Source of the DNA: Pseudomonas fluorescens
GTDB taxonomy: Bacteria > Pseudomonadota > Gammaproteobacteria > Pseudomonadales > Pseudomonadaceae
DNA: 64,000 bases
Reading direction: 5' to 3'
NCBI RefSeq assembly: GCF_900636825.1
Contig: NZ_LR134318.1
Location: 3,133,501 to 3,197,500 of the forward strand
The notes under the pieces are model-generated. The model saw nothing but the letters and a program-made list of their open reading frames with translations, was not told the origin of the DNA and made no database searches. Positions 29,072 through 38,648 of the stretch are shown piece after piece (position 1 is the stretch's first letter; each line of letters opens with the position of its first letter). The position numbers and the translations under genes are program-made.

Positions 29072-30478
29072 TCAGTGCATGAAGCCTTCCATGAAGCCGG
29101 CGACCTGGCTGGCGAGTTTGCGCCGCCACAGCGCCGTCGCCGGGTTGGCCAGGGTCTGGTCTTCATGGACAAAACTTTTGATGATCGCGTTGTAGCCGAG
29201 CCAGCGACATGGCTCCGGCTCCCAGGCGCGCAACGCATGAATACCGCCGTCAGGCAACACCCAGGGCTGGTGAACCAGTTCGGTGTCGCGCTCGAGGATC
29301 AGATCCGCCAGGGTTCGCCCGCCGAGATTGCTGGCACCGACGCCCTCGCCGCCATAACCGCCCGACAGCGCGATACCATTGGCGCGATCGCAGAGCATGT
29401 GCGGTTTGAAATGCCGCGACATACCGAGGTTGCCGCCCCACGCATGGGTGATCTGCACGTTTTTCAGCTGCGGAAACAATTCGCCGAACAAATAACGGCG
29501 CAACTCGACTTCATCCCGACTGAGATCAAAGTTATGGCGCAGCTTGCCGGCAAACTGGTATCCGCCACGTGCGCCGAAAATCAGCCGATTGTCAGCGCTG
29601 CGCTGGCCGTACGTGACCTGCCGGCTGAATTCACTGAAGGCTTGTCCGCGGTTCAGGCCGATTTCATCCCAGGTCGCGGGCGACAAGGGTTCGGTCGCGA
29701 CAATCAGGCTTTGCACCGGCAGTTGATAACGGCCCAGCGGCGGTAACGTGACCGAATACCCCTCCACGGCCGGAACGATCCAGCGACTGCGCACGCTGGC
29801 CTTGGCGGTTCGCAAGCTCCCCGATTGCCAATGCGTGACCGGGCTGTTTTCGTAGATCTTGACGCCCATGTGCTGCACGGTACGAGCCAGGCTGCGCACC
29901 AGTTTGGCCGGGTGAATGGTCGCCACATGCGGGGCAAAAATCCCGCCATAAGGCTTGGCCACGCGGATCTGCTGTGCCAGTTGCTCAGGACTCAGCCAGC
30001 GGTAATCGTCGTCCGTCAGGCCTTGAGCGTGCAGTTTGCTCAAGTATTCGCGCAGGCTCGCTTCCTGCTCTGGATAACGCGCGGCGCAGTACAACACGCC
30101 GCCTTTACGGTAGTCGCAGTCGATGCCCTCGTTTTCGAGGACGATTTCTACTTCATCAGGAATGCTGTGCAACAGATCAAACGAGGCACGGCGTTGTTCC
30201 GGCGACAGGCCCGCGAGCAAGCGATCCTCGCCGAGCAGATTGCCCATCAGCCACCCGCCATTGCGACCGGAGGCGCCGAACCCGGCGGTTTGCGCCTCGA
30301 CGATGGCGATGCTCAGGCCCGGAGCGTGCTTCTTCAGGTAGTACGCGGTCCACAGGCCGGTATAGCCGGCACCGATGATTGCCACGTCGACATCCAGATC
30401 CCGCTCAAGCGCCGGCCGCGCCGTCAACGGTTCGTCGAGCTGATCCATCCACAAACTGATAGTGCGCCACGCCGGCAT
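29072..30478 (-). CDS. FAD-dependent oxidoreductase (PuuB/PauB, DAO family)
   Basis: The start at 30478 (MPAWRTISLWMDQL) is supported by GGAG six nucleotides upstream; an in-frame ATG at 30493 is less good. The 468-residue protein shows the FAD-binding dinucleotide fold 'VDVAIIGAGYTGLWTAYYL' and 'GFGASGRNGGWL'. Near the C-terminus is 'ALSGGYGGEGVGASNLGGR'. This matches gamma-glutamylputrescine oxidases and related amine oxidases. Together with the PotF-like protein and the cupin it suggests uptake and oxidation of a polyamine or similar amine. Confidence 0.9.
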   Translation of the reverse strand: MPAWRTISLWMDQLDEPLTARPALERDLDVDVAIIGAGYTGLWTAYYLKKHAPGLSIAIVEAQTAGFGASGRNGGWLMGNLLGEDRLLAGLSPEQRRASFDLLHSIPDEVEIVLENEGIDCDYRKGGVLYCAARYPEQEASLREYLSKLHAQGLTDDDYRWLSPEQLAQQIRVAKPYGGIFAPHVATIHPAKLVRSLARTVQHMGVKIYENSPVTHWQSGSLRTAKASVRSRWIVPAVEGYSVTLPPLGRYQLPVQSLIVATEPLSPATWDEIGLNRGQAFSEFSRQVTYGQRSADNRLIFGARGGYQFAGKLRHNFDLSRDEVELRRYLFGELFPQLKNVQITHAWGGNLGMSRHFKPHMLCDRANGIALSGGYGGEGVGASNLGGRTLADLILERDTELVHQPWVLPDGGIHALRAWEPEPCRWLGYNAIIKSFVHEDQTLANPATALWRRKLASQVAGFMEGFMH

Positions 30479-30530
30479 GCAAGACTCCGCCACTGAAAAC
30501 TTTCGATGGCGTCGATCCTAGTGGGCGAAC

Positions 30531-31346
30531 TCAGGGGATGTCTTGCGCGCGTGTCCGCAAAGAAATTTGTTTGACGTAAGCCTTCGGCGACTGGCCGGTG
30601 TGCTGGCGGAAACAGCTGTAGAAGGCCGACAGCGAATTGAATCCGGCGGCGAACGCCAACTCATCGACGCGCAGCGGCGGTGTCGCGGTGTCCAGCGAGC
30701 GCAACAGATGTTGCAGGCGCGCCTGATTGACGTAGCGATAAAAGCTTTGCCCCAACACTTGGTTCAGCAGATATGAGATCTGGTTGCGGCTGTACCCGCA
30801 CTCCTTCGCCACCCGCTGCAAGTCCAGTTCCGGATCCAGATAAGGCTGCTGCTGTTCGAAGTATTGCTGCAGGTCTTCGGCCATGAAGCTCAACTGCCGG
30901 GGAGACAAACCGAGGCGACTGACTGCCGGCCGCTGATTGGTGGCGGCCGTGCCGCCGGTGGGCGTGCGCACCAGTGATGCGTATTCATTGACGCGCCAGA
31001 TCAAGCCATCCTTGACGGTGATCGCCTCACTCGAACGAAACGAAACCAATCCTTCGCCGCCGCGCAACGTGACTTCGTACTGGATGAAAGCGGTATTGCC
31101 GTCGACGCGAATGCGGTCGCAATGTTCCAGCAGTTCGTCGGATTCTCTTGGCATGCTCACGCGGACATATTCGCGCAACTCATCAAGACCGAGCACACGA
31201 TTCTGAAAGAAATCGTTGTATTGAACAGCCGGGTGATACAGCGCCATCACGGCATCAAGATCACGGTGTTTCCAGCTCAGATGGTATCGCATGACCGTAG
31301 CGGCCGTGGCCTGGGTCTGTTCGGGGCCGTCGTCGTCGGCGTGCAT
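30531..31346 (-). CDS. AraC-type regulator with N-terminal NTF2/SnoaL-like domain
   Basis: This 271-residue protein has two parts. Residues about 12-125 ('VMRYHLSWKHRDLDAVMALY' and 'VSFRSSEAITVKDGLIWRV') look like a SnoaL/NTF2 small-ligand pocket. Residues about 165-265 are an AraC HTH pair ('LQRVAKECGYSRNQISYLLN' and 'VDELAFAAGFNSLSAFYSCF'). It is encoded 52 bp upstream of the FAD oxidase on the same strand and is the likely regulator of that gene set. The ligand is not known. Confidence 0.88.
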   Translation of the reverse strand: MHADDDGPEQTQATAATVMRYHLSWKHRDLDAVMALYHPAVQYNDFFQNRVLGLDELREYVRVSMPRESDELLEHCDRIRVDGNTAFIQYEVTLRGGEGLVSFRSSEAITVKDGLIWRVNEYASLVRTPTGGTAATNQRPAVSRLGLSPRQLSFMAEDLQQYFEQQQPYLDPELDLQRVAKECGYSRNQISYLLNQVLGQSFYRYVNQARLQHLLRSLDTATPPLRVDELAFAAGFNSLSAFYSCFRQHTGQSPKAYVKQISLRTRAQDIP

Positions 31347-31607
31347 ATGAAAGCTCGGCGGAAAAAACCGAGCTTGCCCAAGTTCGCCCTGCGCTTCAAT
31401 GAAAAGTCGATACTGGCAATGTGCCGATGTTGGTGCAGCCGTGACTTACATCAAAAAAAGCCAATCAATCGCCAAACGGACTGAAAAATCTCACAGTATT
31501 TTCACAAACGGATGCTACTTTTAAAGTCTGAGACCGGTTGAGCCAATGAAGGCTCTTCCCACCTACATGAGCAAATGGAAGCGCTCGATGAAGAAGGCGG
31601 GCAACAC

Positions 31608-31880
31608 ATGAATAAAGGTTCGAGCAAAGTCACGTTTCCCAACGCTTGCCAGCTGATGCGCTGGCATTTTCATCCAATGGGGTTCGAGGCAACAATGGAT
31701 GCGCCCGGCAGCATGATCGCCCGGTTGTTTGATCGCGCTAATGGGGAAACCCTGATCGCCATTGCCGGCATTCCCTGCGCCACGGTGATGAACGCGGCGG
31801 ATGTCGAGCGAATCATTGAAGCGGTGGAGGACGAGCTGGAGGCATTTGTACCTCCAGAGTCTCTCAGGAGTTACGCGTAA
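31608..31880 (+). CDS. DUF1652 family protein
   Basis: This 90-residue protein starts at ATG 31608. The sequence 'LMRWHFHPMGFEATMDAPGS' followed by 'ETLIAIAGIPCATVMNAADV' and 'VERIIEAVEDELEAF' is the DUF1652 pattern known from Pseudomonas. No enzymatic motif, signal peptide or membrane segment is visible. The function is unknown. A rho-independent terminator follows 18 bp after the stop codon. Confidence 0.85.
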   Translation: MNKGSSKVTFPNACQLMRWHFHPMGFEATMDAPGSMIARLFDRANGETLIAIAGIPCATVMNAADVERIIEAVEDELEAFVPPESLRSYA

Positions 31881-31897
31881 CTTTCTGATTTAAAAGC

Positions 31898-31926
31898 AAA
31901 AAGCCCGCATTGCTGCGGGCTTTTTT
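31898..31926. terminator. Bidirectional rho-independent terminator
   Basis: An 8-bp GC-rich stem 'agcccgca'/'tgcgggct' with a 4-nt loop is flanked by an A run and a T run. It therefore works for both the DUF1652 gene (+) and the convergent helicase gene (-). Confidence 0.92.
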
Positions 31927-31928
31927 GT

Positions 31929-34403
31929 TCAAGCGCTTTGCTTCTGTTTGCGATGATCCGCGAAGAATGCTTTGCCCTGAGCAACGCGATCTGACGCTCG
32001 CGGCATGTTGATCGCCGGCGCCTCCTGCCGTTCGACGTACCAATAACAATGGCTCACCGCGCGGGTGATACCGACATAGGCCAGGCGCAGGATTTCGTCC
32101 TTTTGAGCGCTGTCGTACGGCTCGCTATCACCGTTCTTGCCCAAACCGGCCATGCGGTAAACCTGATTCTTGTACGGCGAACTGGTCAGGTGCTGGCAAT
32201 CGCCGAGCAGAAATACCGCATCTGCCTGCAAGCCTTTGGCGCTGTGAAAGGTCAGTTGCTTAAGGCGGCGGTCTTCGTACGGCAATCTCGAATCCACATT
32301 AACTACGGACTGAATATGTTGTTCAATCAATGACTTATCGCTACTTTTTCGATACAGCATGAGGATCGAATGACCTTGTCGATAATGTTCGGCGAGGCGC
32401 TGAGCGAGGGCTTGATCATCGCGCTCCAGCACATTGACTGGCTGCAAGGCTTTGACTTCGCCGCTGGCTTTGGCCTTTTTGCCGGGGATTGCTGGTGCCG
32501 CGCGTACGATATGCTCGGCGGCATCAATGATGTGTTGATGGCTGCGATAGTTGTCACTGAGCATGACCCGTGTCGTGCCAGGCGACGGGAATTCCTTGTT
32601 GAACTCCATGAAATATGTCGGTGAACTGCCGCGCCAGCCGTAGATCGATTGCCAGTCATCACCGACGCACAGCAATGAAGAGCGCTGCGCACCGCGGCCG
32701 ACATGCATCGCCGGGCCACGACTGCGGATTTCATTAAGCGTGGCGCGGATCCACGAGACGATCTGGGGAGAGACATCCTGAAATTCGTCGATCATCAGGT
32801 GGGACATCGGCCTGAGCAGCTCATCACTCAGCAGCTTGAGATTTTCCGGCGAATGTTCGCTGAACAAGGCGAACATGCGGTTGTAGGTCATCACCGGCGG
32901 TTTCTGATCGAGCAAATGATCTTCGAAAGCGCGCCAGAACAGGCTCAGCGCCTCGAAGAAAAACCGGTCCGGGTCATCCTTGGCAAAACTCATGCGGCCA
33001 ACGGCATCCGGCACGTCCAGCCCGAGGTTTTCGATGAAGCCTGCCGCAGCGACGAAACAGTCGAGCAAGGGCGCTGAAGCCAATTCGCCTTTGACCTTGT
33101 AATCGAAGCCTGGACCAGCGCTGGCATCGCCAGCCAACGTCGCGAGCACACGCTTCGCCGAATCGTAACTATCGAACCATATCAATGGCTTACGACAGAA
33201 AGCTTGAAACAGGGTGCGCTTCACCGCCCATTCCGCGCGGATACTTAGCTTGGCATTGGGGCGAGCAAGCTGCACATTTTCCCGCGGATCAAAACCGAGA
33301 ACGACCCAGGCATCGAGACTGGGGATGTAGCCGTGACAATGAAATTTCGCACCATTGATGTCGAATGTCTGCCGGTTCGGTTCGACGCCTTTTATCGGCC
33401 AGGCGCCGGCACGAAACCACAGATCTTCGATGGCATCGCACAGTTCTTCGTCGCGTTTGGCGGCCAGTTCCGTCACGGCCATGCGTTTCTGCACATCGGG
33501 GTGATCACGCTCCAGCTCTTTGAGCTGGAGCGCGGCGCGGGACAATGGCTGGATCAGCTGGCGGAAACGTTCGTCCTCAGTGAACAAGCGGTGATAGCAA
33601 GTGTTGAGCTGCTGACGCTGGGCATCGTTGATACGCAGGTCGAATGGATTACTGTCGACGTCCTCATCTGCGCCCGGCGTTCGGTGGCTGAGATTTTCGA
33701 ACGCTTGCAGCCGTTCGAAGCCCGGCAGACTGCGCACCATCGGCAGGATGCGCGAATGGAAGGTTCGCACCAGCTCCCGTGCCTGTTTAAGGCTCAGTGT
33801 CTGGCCCCAGAGCGCGAACATCTCGATCAGTTTGCTGATGAAATCCTTGCGCGACTCTCGGGTGAATGTCACCACAGTCATTGAGTCGAGCTCAAAGCCC
33901 AGATATTGCGTCAATAACAGAATGCGCAACACCAGCGTGGTGGACTTGCCTGCACCGGCGCCCGCGACCACGGAGGTCGACGGCGTATCGCTGAAAATCA
34001 TTTTCCATTGCGCCGCGCTTGGCTGCGCATGCTCCGGCAGCAACCGCGCCACGTCAGCCTTCATGCGCTTTTTCAACTCGGCGTTGAGCGGCAGGCGCCA
34101 GTCATCAAACAGATAGTTATCGACACTTGGCGGACGGTGCTCGGTATTGCGGCTGTCGCGGATCAGCAGCACTTGCCGACCTTCCTCCAGCCCTTCCAGC
34201 TTGCCCTCCTTGAAACCGTATTCGACACCCGCCGTGTGGCCGCTGCGAAATCCGTCGGCCTGGCCATGCAGCCAAGACGCACGATGCTGCGCGCGCAGGC
34301 GGGTCAGGCCGTGGCCGAAGAAACGCGCGGCCAGGCGCTTGAACCAAGGCATCTCGGCCAGAGGACGGAGTTCGGGAGGAAGATCAGGAGTGTGTTGCGC
34401 CAC
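31929..34403 (-). CDS. UvrD/Rep-family (SF1) DNA helicase
   Basis: This 824-residue protein uses a GTG start at 34403 with GGAG 8 nt upstream. The N-terminal ~110 residues ('WFKRLAARFFGHGLTRLRAQ' onwards) are family-atypical. Walker A is 'VVAGAGAGKSTTLVLRIL', motif II is 'LMIDEFQDVSPQIVSWI', motif III-like is 'LLCVGDDWQSIYGWRGSS', and motifs V-VI are 'LTFHSAKGLQADAVFLLGD' and 'AYVGITRAVSHCYWYV'. The closest known relatives in layout are helicase IV-like proteins. A large insert of about 300 residues lies between motifs Ia and II. The specific repair role is uncertain. Confidence 0.9.
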   Translation of the reverse strand: MAQHTPDLPPELRPLAEMPWFKRLAARFFGHGLTRLRAQHRASWLHGQADGFRSGHTAGVEYGFKEGKLEGLEEGRQVLLIRDSRNTEHRPPSVDNYLFDDWRLPLNAELKKRMKADVARLLPEHAQPSAAQWKMIFSDTPSTSVVAGAGAGKSTTLVLRILLLTQYLGFELDSMTVVTFTRESRKDFISKLIEMFALWGQTLSLKQARELVRTFHSRILPMVRSLPGFERLQAFENLSHRTPGADEDVDSNPFDLRINDAQRQQLNTCYHRLFTEDERFRQLIQPLSRAALQLKELERDHPDVQKRMAVTELAAKRDEELCDAIEDLWFRAGAWPIKGVEPNRQTFDINGAKFHCHGYIPSLDAWVVLGFDPRENVQLARPNAKLSIRAEWAVKRTLFQAFCRKPLIWFDSYDSAKRVLATLAGDASAGPGFDYKVKGELASAPLLDCFVAAAGFIENLGLDVPDAVGRMSFAKDDPDRFFFEALSLFWRAFEDHLLDQKPPVMTYNRMFALFSEHSPENLKLLSDELLRPMSHLMIDEFQDVSPQIVSWIRATLNEIRSRGPAMHVGRGAQRSSLLCVGDDWQSIYGWRGSSPTYFMEFNKEFPSPGTTRVMLSDNYRSHQHIIDAAEHIVRAAPAIPGKKAKASGEVKALQPVNVLERDDQALAQRLAEHYRQGHSILMLYRKSSDKSLIEQHIQSVVNVDSRLPYEDRRLKQLTFHSAKGLQADAVFLLGDCQHLTSSPYKNQVYRMAGLGKNGDSEPYDSAQKDEILRLAYVGITRAVSHCYWYVERQEAPAINMPRASDRVAQGKAFFADHRKQKQSA

Positions 34404-34679
34404 GCTGAGGGCTCCAGTGTGTGAGGCTGAGGGCGGCTATGGTGTCTGCATTCGTCGTCGAGTTCTAGCGAAATGCTTACAGGACATTGGTTTAGGTGAC
34501 GAAGTGAAAGTGAGATCAGACCGTAAGGGCGGAATTCCGATCGATTTATTCGATCATCATGCTGCATTTTTTACGCTTTTTATCGATGGTTGGCTGACAG
34601 ATGATCGCCGTCATAAACCACCGGTTTCGCCGCAGGTGCCGTCATCGCACTGCACGCCGAGCCTTTTGAGGAGACGATC

Positions 34680-35375
34680 ATGCTTGAACTCAGACCTTTC
34701 AGCTCGCTGGGCGGCGCCCATCACGCCTGGCTGGATGCCCACCACCACTTCTCGTTCGCCGAGTACTACGATCCGGCGCGTATGAACTGGGGCAACTTGC
34801 GCGTTTGGAACGACGACATCATCGCCGCCGGAACCGGTTTTCCGCAGCACCCGCACCGCGACATGGAAATCATCACTTATGTGCATGAAGGCGCGATTAC
34901 TCACCAGGACAACTTGGGCAACAAGGGCCGGACCGAAGCGGGCGATGTGCAGGTGATGAGCGCCGGAACCGGCATCGCTCACAGTGAATACAACCTGGAA
35001 GCCACAGAGACGAAGATCTTCCAGATCTGGATTCTGCCGACCGAAACCGGCGCACCGCCATCGTGGGGCGCAAAACCGTTTCCCAAAGGTGAGCGCGAAG
35101 GTTTCGTCACGCTCGCCAGCGGCAAGGACGGCGATGACCAGAGCCTGCGAATTCGCGCTAACGCACGGTTGGTCGCGGCGAACATCAAAGCCGGAGAAAC
35201 CGCTGAATACCATTTGGACGCGGGGCGTCGCGCTTACCTGGTGCCAGCCACCGGTGTGATCGAAGTCAACGGTTTGCGCGCCCAAGCGCGCGACGGCGTG
35301 GCAGTGGAACACGAGCAGGTGCTGACTGTTACTGCGATTGAAGACAGCGAAATCGTACTGGTGGACCTCGCCTGA
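34680..35375 (+). CDS. Pirin family protein (YhhW-like)
   Basis: This 231-residue bicupin begins 'MLELRPFSSLGGAHHAWLDA'. The metal-binding set is visible in 'FPQHPHRDMEIITYVHEG' and 'VMSAGTGIAHSEYN' (His and Glu ligands). Relatives such as YhhW have quercetinase activity in vitro, but the biological role is unclear. AGGAG lies 6 nt before the ATG. A terminator shared with pgm follows the stop. Confidence 0.92.
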   Translation: MLELRPFSSLGGAHHAWLDAHHHFSFAEYYDPARMNWGNLRVWNDDIIAAGTGFPQHPHRDMEIITYVHEGAITHQDNLGNKGRTEAGDVQVMSAGTGIAHSEYNLEATETKIFQIWILPTETGAPPSWGAKPFPKGEREGFVTLASGKDGDDQSLRIRANARLVAANIKAGETAEYHLDAGRRAYLVPATGVIEVNGLRAQARDGVAVEHEQVLTVTAIEDSEIVLVDLA

Positions 35376-35392
35376 GGTCGAATTCGCAGGCA

Positions 35393-35430
35393 AAAAAAGA
35401 CGGGCGACCCAATGGTCGCCCGTTTTTTAT
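35393..35430. terminator. Bidirectional rho-independent terminator
   Basis: A 10-bp stem 'acgggcgacc'/'ggtcgcccgt' with a 4-nt loop is flanked by an A run on the left and a T run on the right. It separates the convergent pirin and pgm genes. Confidence 0.95.
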
Positions 35431-35445
35431 TGTGCGTTCGCTGCC

Positions 35446-37092
35446 TTACTTGCTGGAGATGGCGCCATCTACCAGCGTCTGCGCTTCGGCCACCAATTGC
35501 TTGAGGTGATCATCGCTGATAAAGCTTTCGGCGTAGATTTTGTAGATATCTTCGGTGCCCGAAGGACGCGCGGCGAACCAGCCGTTTTCGGTCATCACTT
35601 TCAGACCGCCGATGGCCTGGTCGTTGCCTGGTGCGTGGCTGAGAATGCTTTGGATTTGCTCGCCAGCCAGTTCGGTCGAAGTGACCTGTGCCGGTGACAG
35701 CTTGCTCAGCAGCGCTTTCTGTTCAGGATTGGCCTTGGCGTCTACGCGCACCGAGAACGGTTCGCCCAACTCGGCAGTCAGCGCGTTACACGCCTGGCTT
35801 GGATCGCGACCCGTGCGAGCAGTCATTTCGGCGGCAAGCAATGCCGGAATCAGCCCGTCCTTGTCGGTACTCCAGACACCGCCATCCTTACGCAGGAACG
35901 ACGCACCGGCGCTCTCCTCCCCGCCAAAGCCCAATGAGCCATCAAACAGGCCGTCGGCGAACCATTTGAAGCCAACGGGCACTTCGTACAGACGACGACC
36001 CAGGCGTTTCGCAACGCGATCGATCAAGCCGCTGCTGACCACGGTTTTGCCCACGGCGGCATCAGCACGCCATTGCGGACGATTCTGGAACAGATAATCG
36101 ATGGACACCGCGAGATAATTGTTCGGCGCCAGCAAACCACCCGATGGGGTCACGATGCCATGGCGATCGTGATCCGGATCACAGGCGAACGCCACGTCAA
36201 AACGCTCTTTCAGACCGATCAAACCTTGCATCGCATGACTGGACGACGGGTCCATGCGGATTTGACCGTCCCAGTCGACTGTCATGAAACGGAACGTCGA
36301 ATCAACCTCTTTGTTGACCACCTCCAGATCCAGACGGTAATGCTCGGCAATGGCCGACCAGTAGCGCACCCCTGCTCCACCCAGCGGATCAACACCAAGG
36401 CGCAGCTTGGCATCACGAATGGCGTCGAAGTCGATGACATTGATCAGGTCAGCGACATAGGTGTTGAGGTAGTCATGGCGGTGCGTGGTGCTGGCCTTGA
36501 GCGCCTGCTCGTAGCTGATGCGCTTGACCCCGGCGAGTTTGTTCGCCAGCAGTTCGTTGGCCTTGGCTTCGATCCACTTGGTGATGTGCGTATCGGCCGG
36601 GCCGCCGTTGGTAGGGTTGTACTTGTAGCCGCCGCTTTGTGGCGGGTTGTGCGACGGCGTGATAACGATGCCGTCAGCCAGGCCCGTGGTACGGCCACGG
36701 TTGTAGCAGAGAATCGCGTGAGAAATCGCCGGCGTCGGCGTGTATTCATCGCCTTCGGCAATCATCACGGTCACCCCGTTGGCCGCCAGCACTTCCAGAG
36801 CGCTTGCCCCGGCAGGCGTCGACAACGCATGGGTATCGATCCCGACGAACAATGGGCCGTTGATGCCCTGGGCTTCGCGATACAGGCAGATCGCCTGGCT
36901 GATTGCCAGAACGTGCCATTCATTGAAACTCAAGTCGAAGGAGCTGCCTCGGTGGCCGGACGTGCCAAACGCCACGCGCTGAGTGGAAACCGATGCGTCA
37001 GGCTGACCCGTGTAATAGGCCGTTACCAGTCGCGGGATATCGACCAACAGTTCTGCCGGTGCCGGTTTGCCCGCAAAAGGACTGAGTGTCAT
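35446..37092 (-). CDS. pgm: Phosphoglucomutase, alpha-D-glucose phosphate-specific
   Basis: This 548-residue enzyme interconverts glucose 1-phosphate and glucose 6-phosphate. The phosphoserine loop is '[18 protein letters not shown]', the metal-binding loop is '[14 protein letters not shown]', and the sugar-binding loop is '[11 protein letters not shown]'. The C-terminal phosphate site is '[17 protein letters not shown]'. The start has AGAGG upstream. It has its own terminator and stands apart from the neighbouring genes. Confidence 0.96.
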   Translation of the reverse strand: MTLSPFAGKPAPAELLVDIPRLVTAYYTGQPDASVSTQRVAFGTSGHRGSSFDLSFNEWHVLAISQAICLYREAQGINGPLFVGIDTHALSTPAGASALEVLAANGVTVMIAEGDEYTPTPAISHAILCYNRGRTTGLADGIVITPSHNPPQSGGYKYNPTNGGPADTHITKWIEAKANELLANKLAGVKRISYEQALKASTTHRHDYLNTYVADLINVIDFDAIRDAKLRLGVDPLGGAGVRYWSAIAEHYRLDLEVVNKEVDSTFRFMTVDWDGQIRMDPSSSHAMQGLIGLKERFDVAFACDPDHDRHGIVTPSGGLLAPNNYLAVSIDYLFQNRPQWRADAAVGKTVVSSGLIDRVAKRLGRRLYEVPVGFKWFADGLFDGSLGFGGEESAGASFLRKDGGVWSTDKDGLIPALLAAEMTARTGRDPSQACNALTAELGEPFSVRVDAKANPEQKALLSKLSPAQVTSTELAGEQIQSILSHAPGNDQAIGGLKVMTENGWFAARPSGTEDIYKIYAESFISDDHLKQLVAEAQTLVDGAISSK

Positions 37093-37198
37093 GCAAAACC
37101 TCTGATAAAGAGTGGTTCAGGAAATACAGCGCAGTTTACTGGCAGTTTGACCGTAGTGCGACGAGATGTATCCGAGCAATATCAGATGTTTTTTAACG

Positions 37199-38599
37199 TC
37201 AGTCACCGGGGGCCAGGCGCAAGGCATCTGCGAGCATTCCGACCACGGCAGCCAGGTCGTGATCACCCTGCCCGAGCGAGCTCAGACGCATGTGGTGTTC
37301 GTACAGGCCATTGGCACTGAACAGCTCACCCGGTGCGATCAGCACTTGTTGCTTGAGCAGTCGTTGAAACACCGCGCGCATGTCCACGGGTCGCAACGAG
37401 CGGACCCAAACGGTGGCGCCTCCGTACGGTTCGACGATCTGCAGGGTTTCGCCCAGACGTTCGCGCAGTAACTGGATCAAATGCGTACGGCGTTCTTTGA
37501 GCAAACGCCGCAATATCGGCAGGTGGTGGTCAATGCGCCCACCGGCGTAAAGACGGGCGATGGCCTTCTGCCGAATCGGCGACATGCGAAATGAGCGCAG
37601 CAGGAAATGTCGGTGCAACTCATGACGCCACTGGCGCGACAACACGAAGCCGTAAGGCGCTTCAGCGCCAATGACATTCTCGAAACTGGAAAATACCAGC
37701 AAGCGCTCTGGGTCGAGCAGATTGCGCAAGCGTTGCCCGTCCAGCCGCTCATCCAGTTCGCTGTAACAATCGTTTTCCAATACCCAGGTGCCGTGTCGTG
37801 TGAGCAGGCTGGCAATGGCGCGGCGGTTGTCCTCACAGACCAGACTGCCGTGGGGCATACTCAGCGCCGACGACAACAGGATCAGCCGTATCGGTTCGGT
37901 TTTGAGCAACGCTTCCAGTCGCCGCGCATCCAGCTCCCCCAACGCCTGCAACGGCAATTCAATGACGCGCACATTGTTGGCTTCCAGCAGGCGCAAAATC
38001 GTCCAGTCGCACGGTGATTCGATCACCATCGTCGCGCCACGCAGCGCCAGCACACTGATCAATATCTCCAGCACTCCGCGCAGGTCGGCGCCGATGTAGA
38101 CATCCTCGGCATGCCAACACCGCGTGGCCGATGTCGTGTAGCGCGCGGCGAGTACCGTGCGCAGTTCGAGCTCGCCACAAGGCTGCGTGTTGATGTGCGT
38201 CTGACGCGGATATTGGCGCAACAACTCGCGTTCGAGCATCAATAGCGGGCTGTCGAGTGGCAGCACCGCCGCCGGATCATCGTGACTTAGCACGCAGATA
38301 TCGGGGCGTCTGGCGTGAAGGCACAACGTTTCAAGCAAATCCTCGCCGTTTCCCGGTGCCGTCCAAGGTGTCTGCGCCCTTGCGTAATATCCCGATTTCG
38401 CAACCGAATACACCCGGCCTTCCTTCTCCAGCAGTGAATAGGCGTACTGGATCGTCGAGATCGACACATTCAACCGATCAGCCAACTGTCGCAGCGACGG
38501 CAAACGCACCGGTTCATTGCCGCCCGGTTCGTTGAGCAGTTGATTCAAGTAACGATAAACCGCCTGATAGGCGAAGTCGTTTTCGCGCAAGGTTTTCAT
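37199..38599 (-). CDS. MocR-type GntR regulator with degenerate aminotransferase domain
   Basis: The start at ATG 38599 (MKTLRENDFAYQAVYRYL) gives 466 residues; the frame upstream has no supporting features. The N-terminal GntR winged helix contains 'LPSLRQLADRLNVSISTIQY' and 'LLEKEGRVYSVAKSGYY'. The rest follows the fold type I aminotransferase layout ('VYIGADLRGVLEILISVLAL' and 'GTWVLENDCYSELDERLDG'). Where MocR proteins have the PLP lysine (SFSK...RLG), this one reads 'FSSFENVIGAEAPYGFVL', so the lysine and the phosphate-binding arginine appear lost. It is probably a regulator that does not bind PLP covalently. It is 50 bp downstream of the 483-residue unknown gene. Confidence 0.87.
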   Translation of the reverse strand: MKTLRENDFAYQAVYRYLNQLLNEPGGNEPVRLPSLRQLADRLNVSISTIQYAYSLLEKEGRVYSVAKSGYYARAQTPWTAPGNGEDLLETLCLHARRPDICVLSHDDPAAVLPLDSPLLMLERELLRQYPRQTHINTQPCGELELRTVLAARYTTSATRCWHAEDVYIGADLRGVLEILISVLALRGATMVIESPCDWTILRLLEANNVRVIELPLQALGELDARRLEALLKTEPIRLILLSSALSMPHGSLVCEDNRRAIASLLTRHGTWVLENDCYSELDERLDGQRLRNLLDPERLLVFSSFENVIGAEAPYGFVLSRQWRHELHRHFLLRSFRMSPIRQKAIARLYAGGRIDHHLPILRRLLKERRTHLIQLLRERLGETLQIVEPYGGATVWVRSLRPVDMRAVFQRLLKQQVLIAPGELFSANGLYEHHMRLSSLGQGDHDLAAVVGMLADALRLAPGD

Positions 38600-38648
38600 C
38601 GGCGCCAATCCCGCGGCGATTCGGTGCCTGCCGAATCGAACTCCACCG

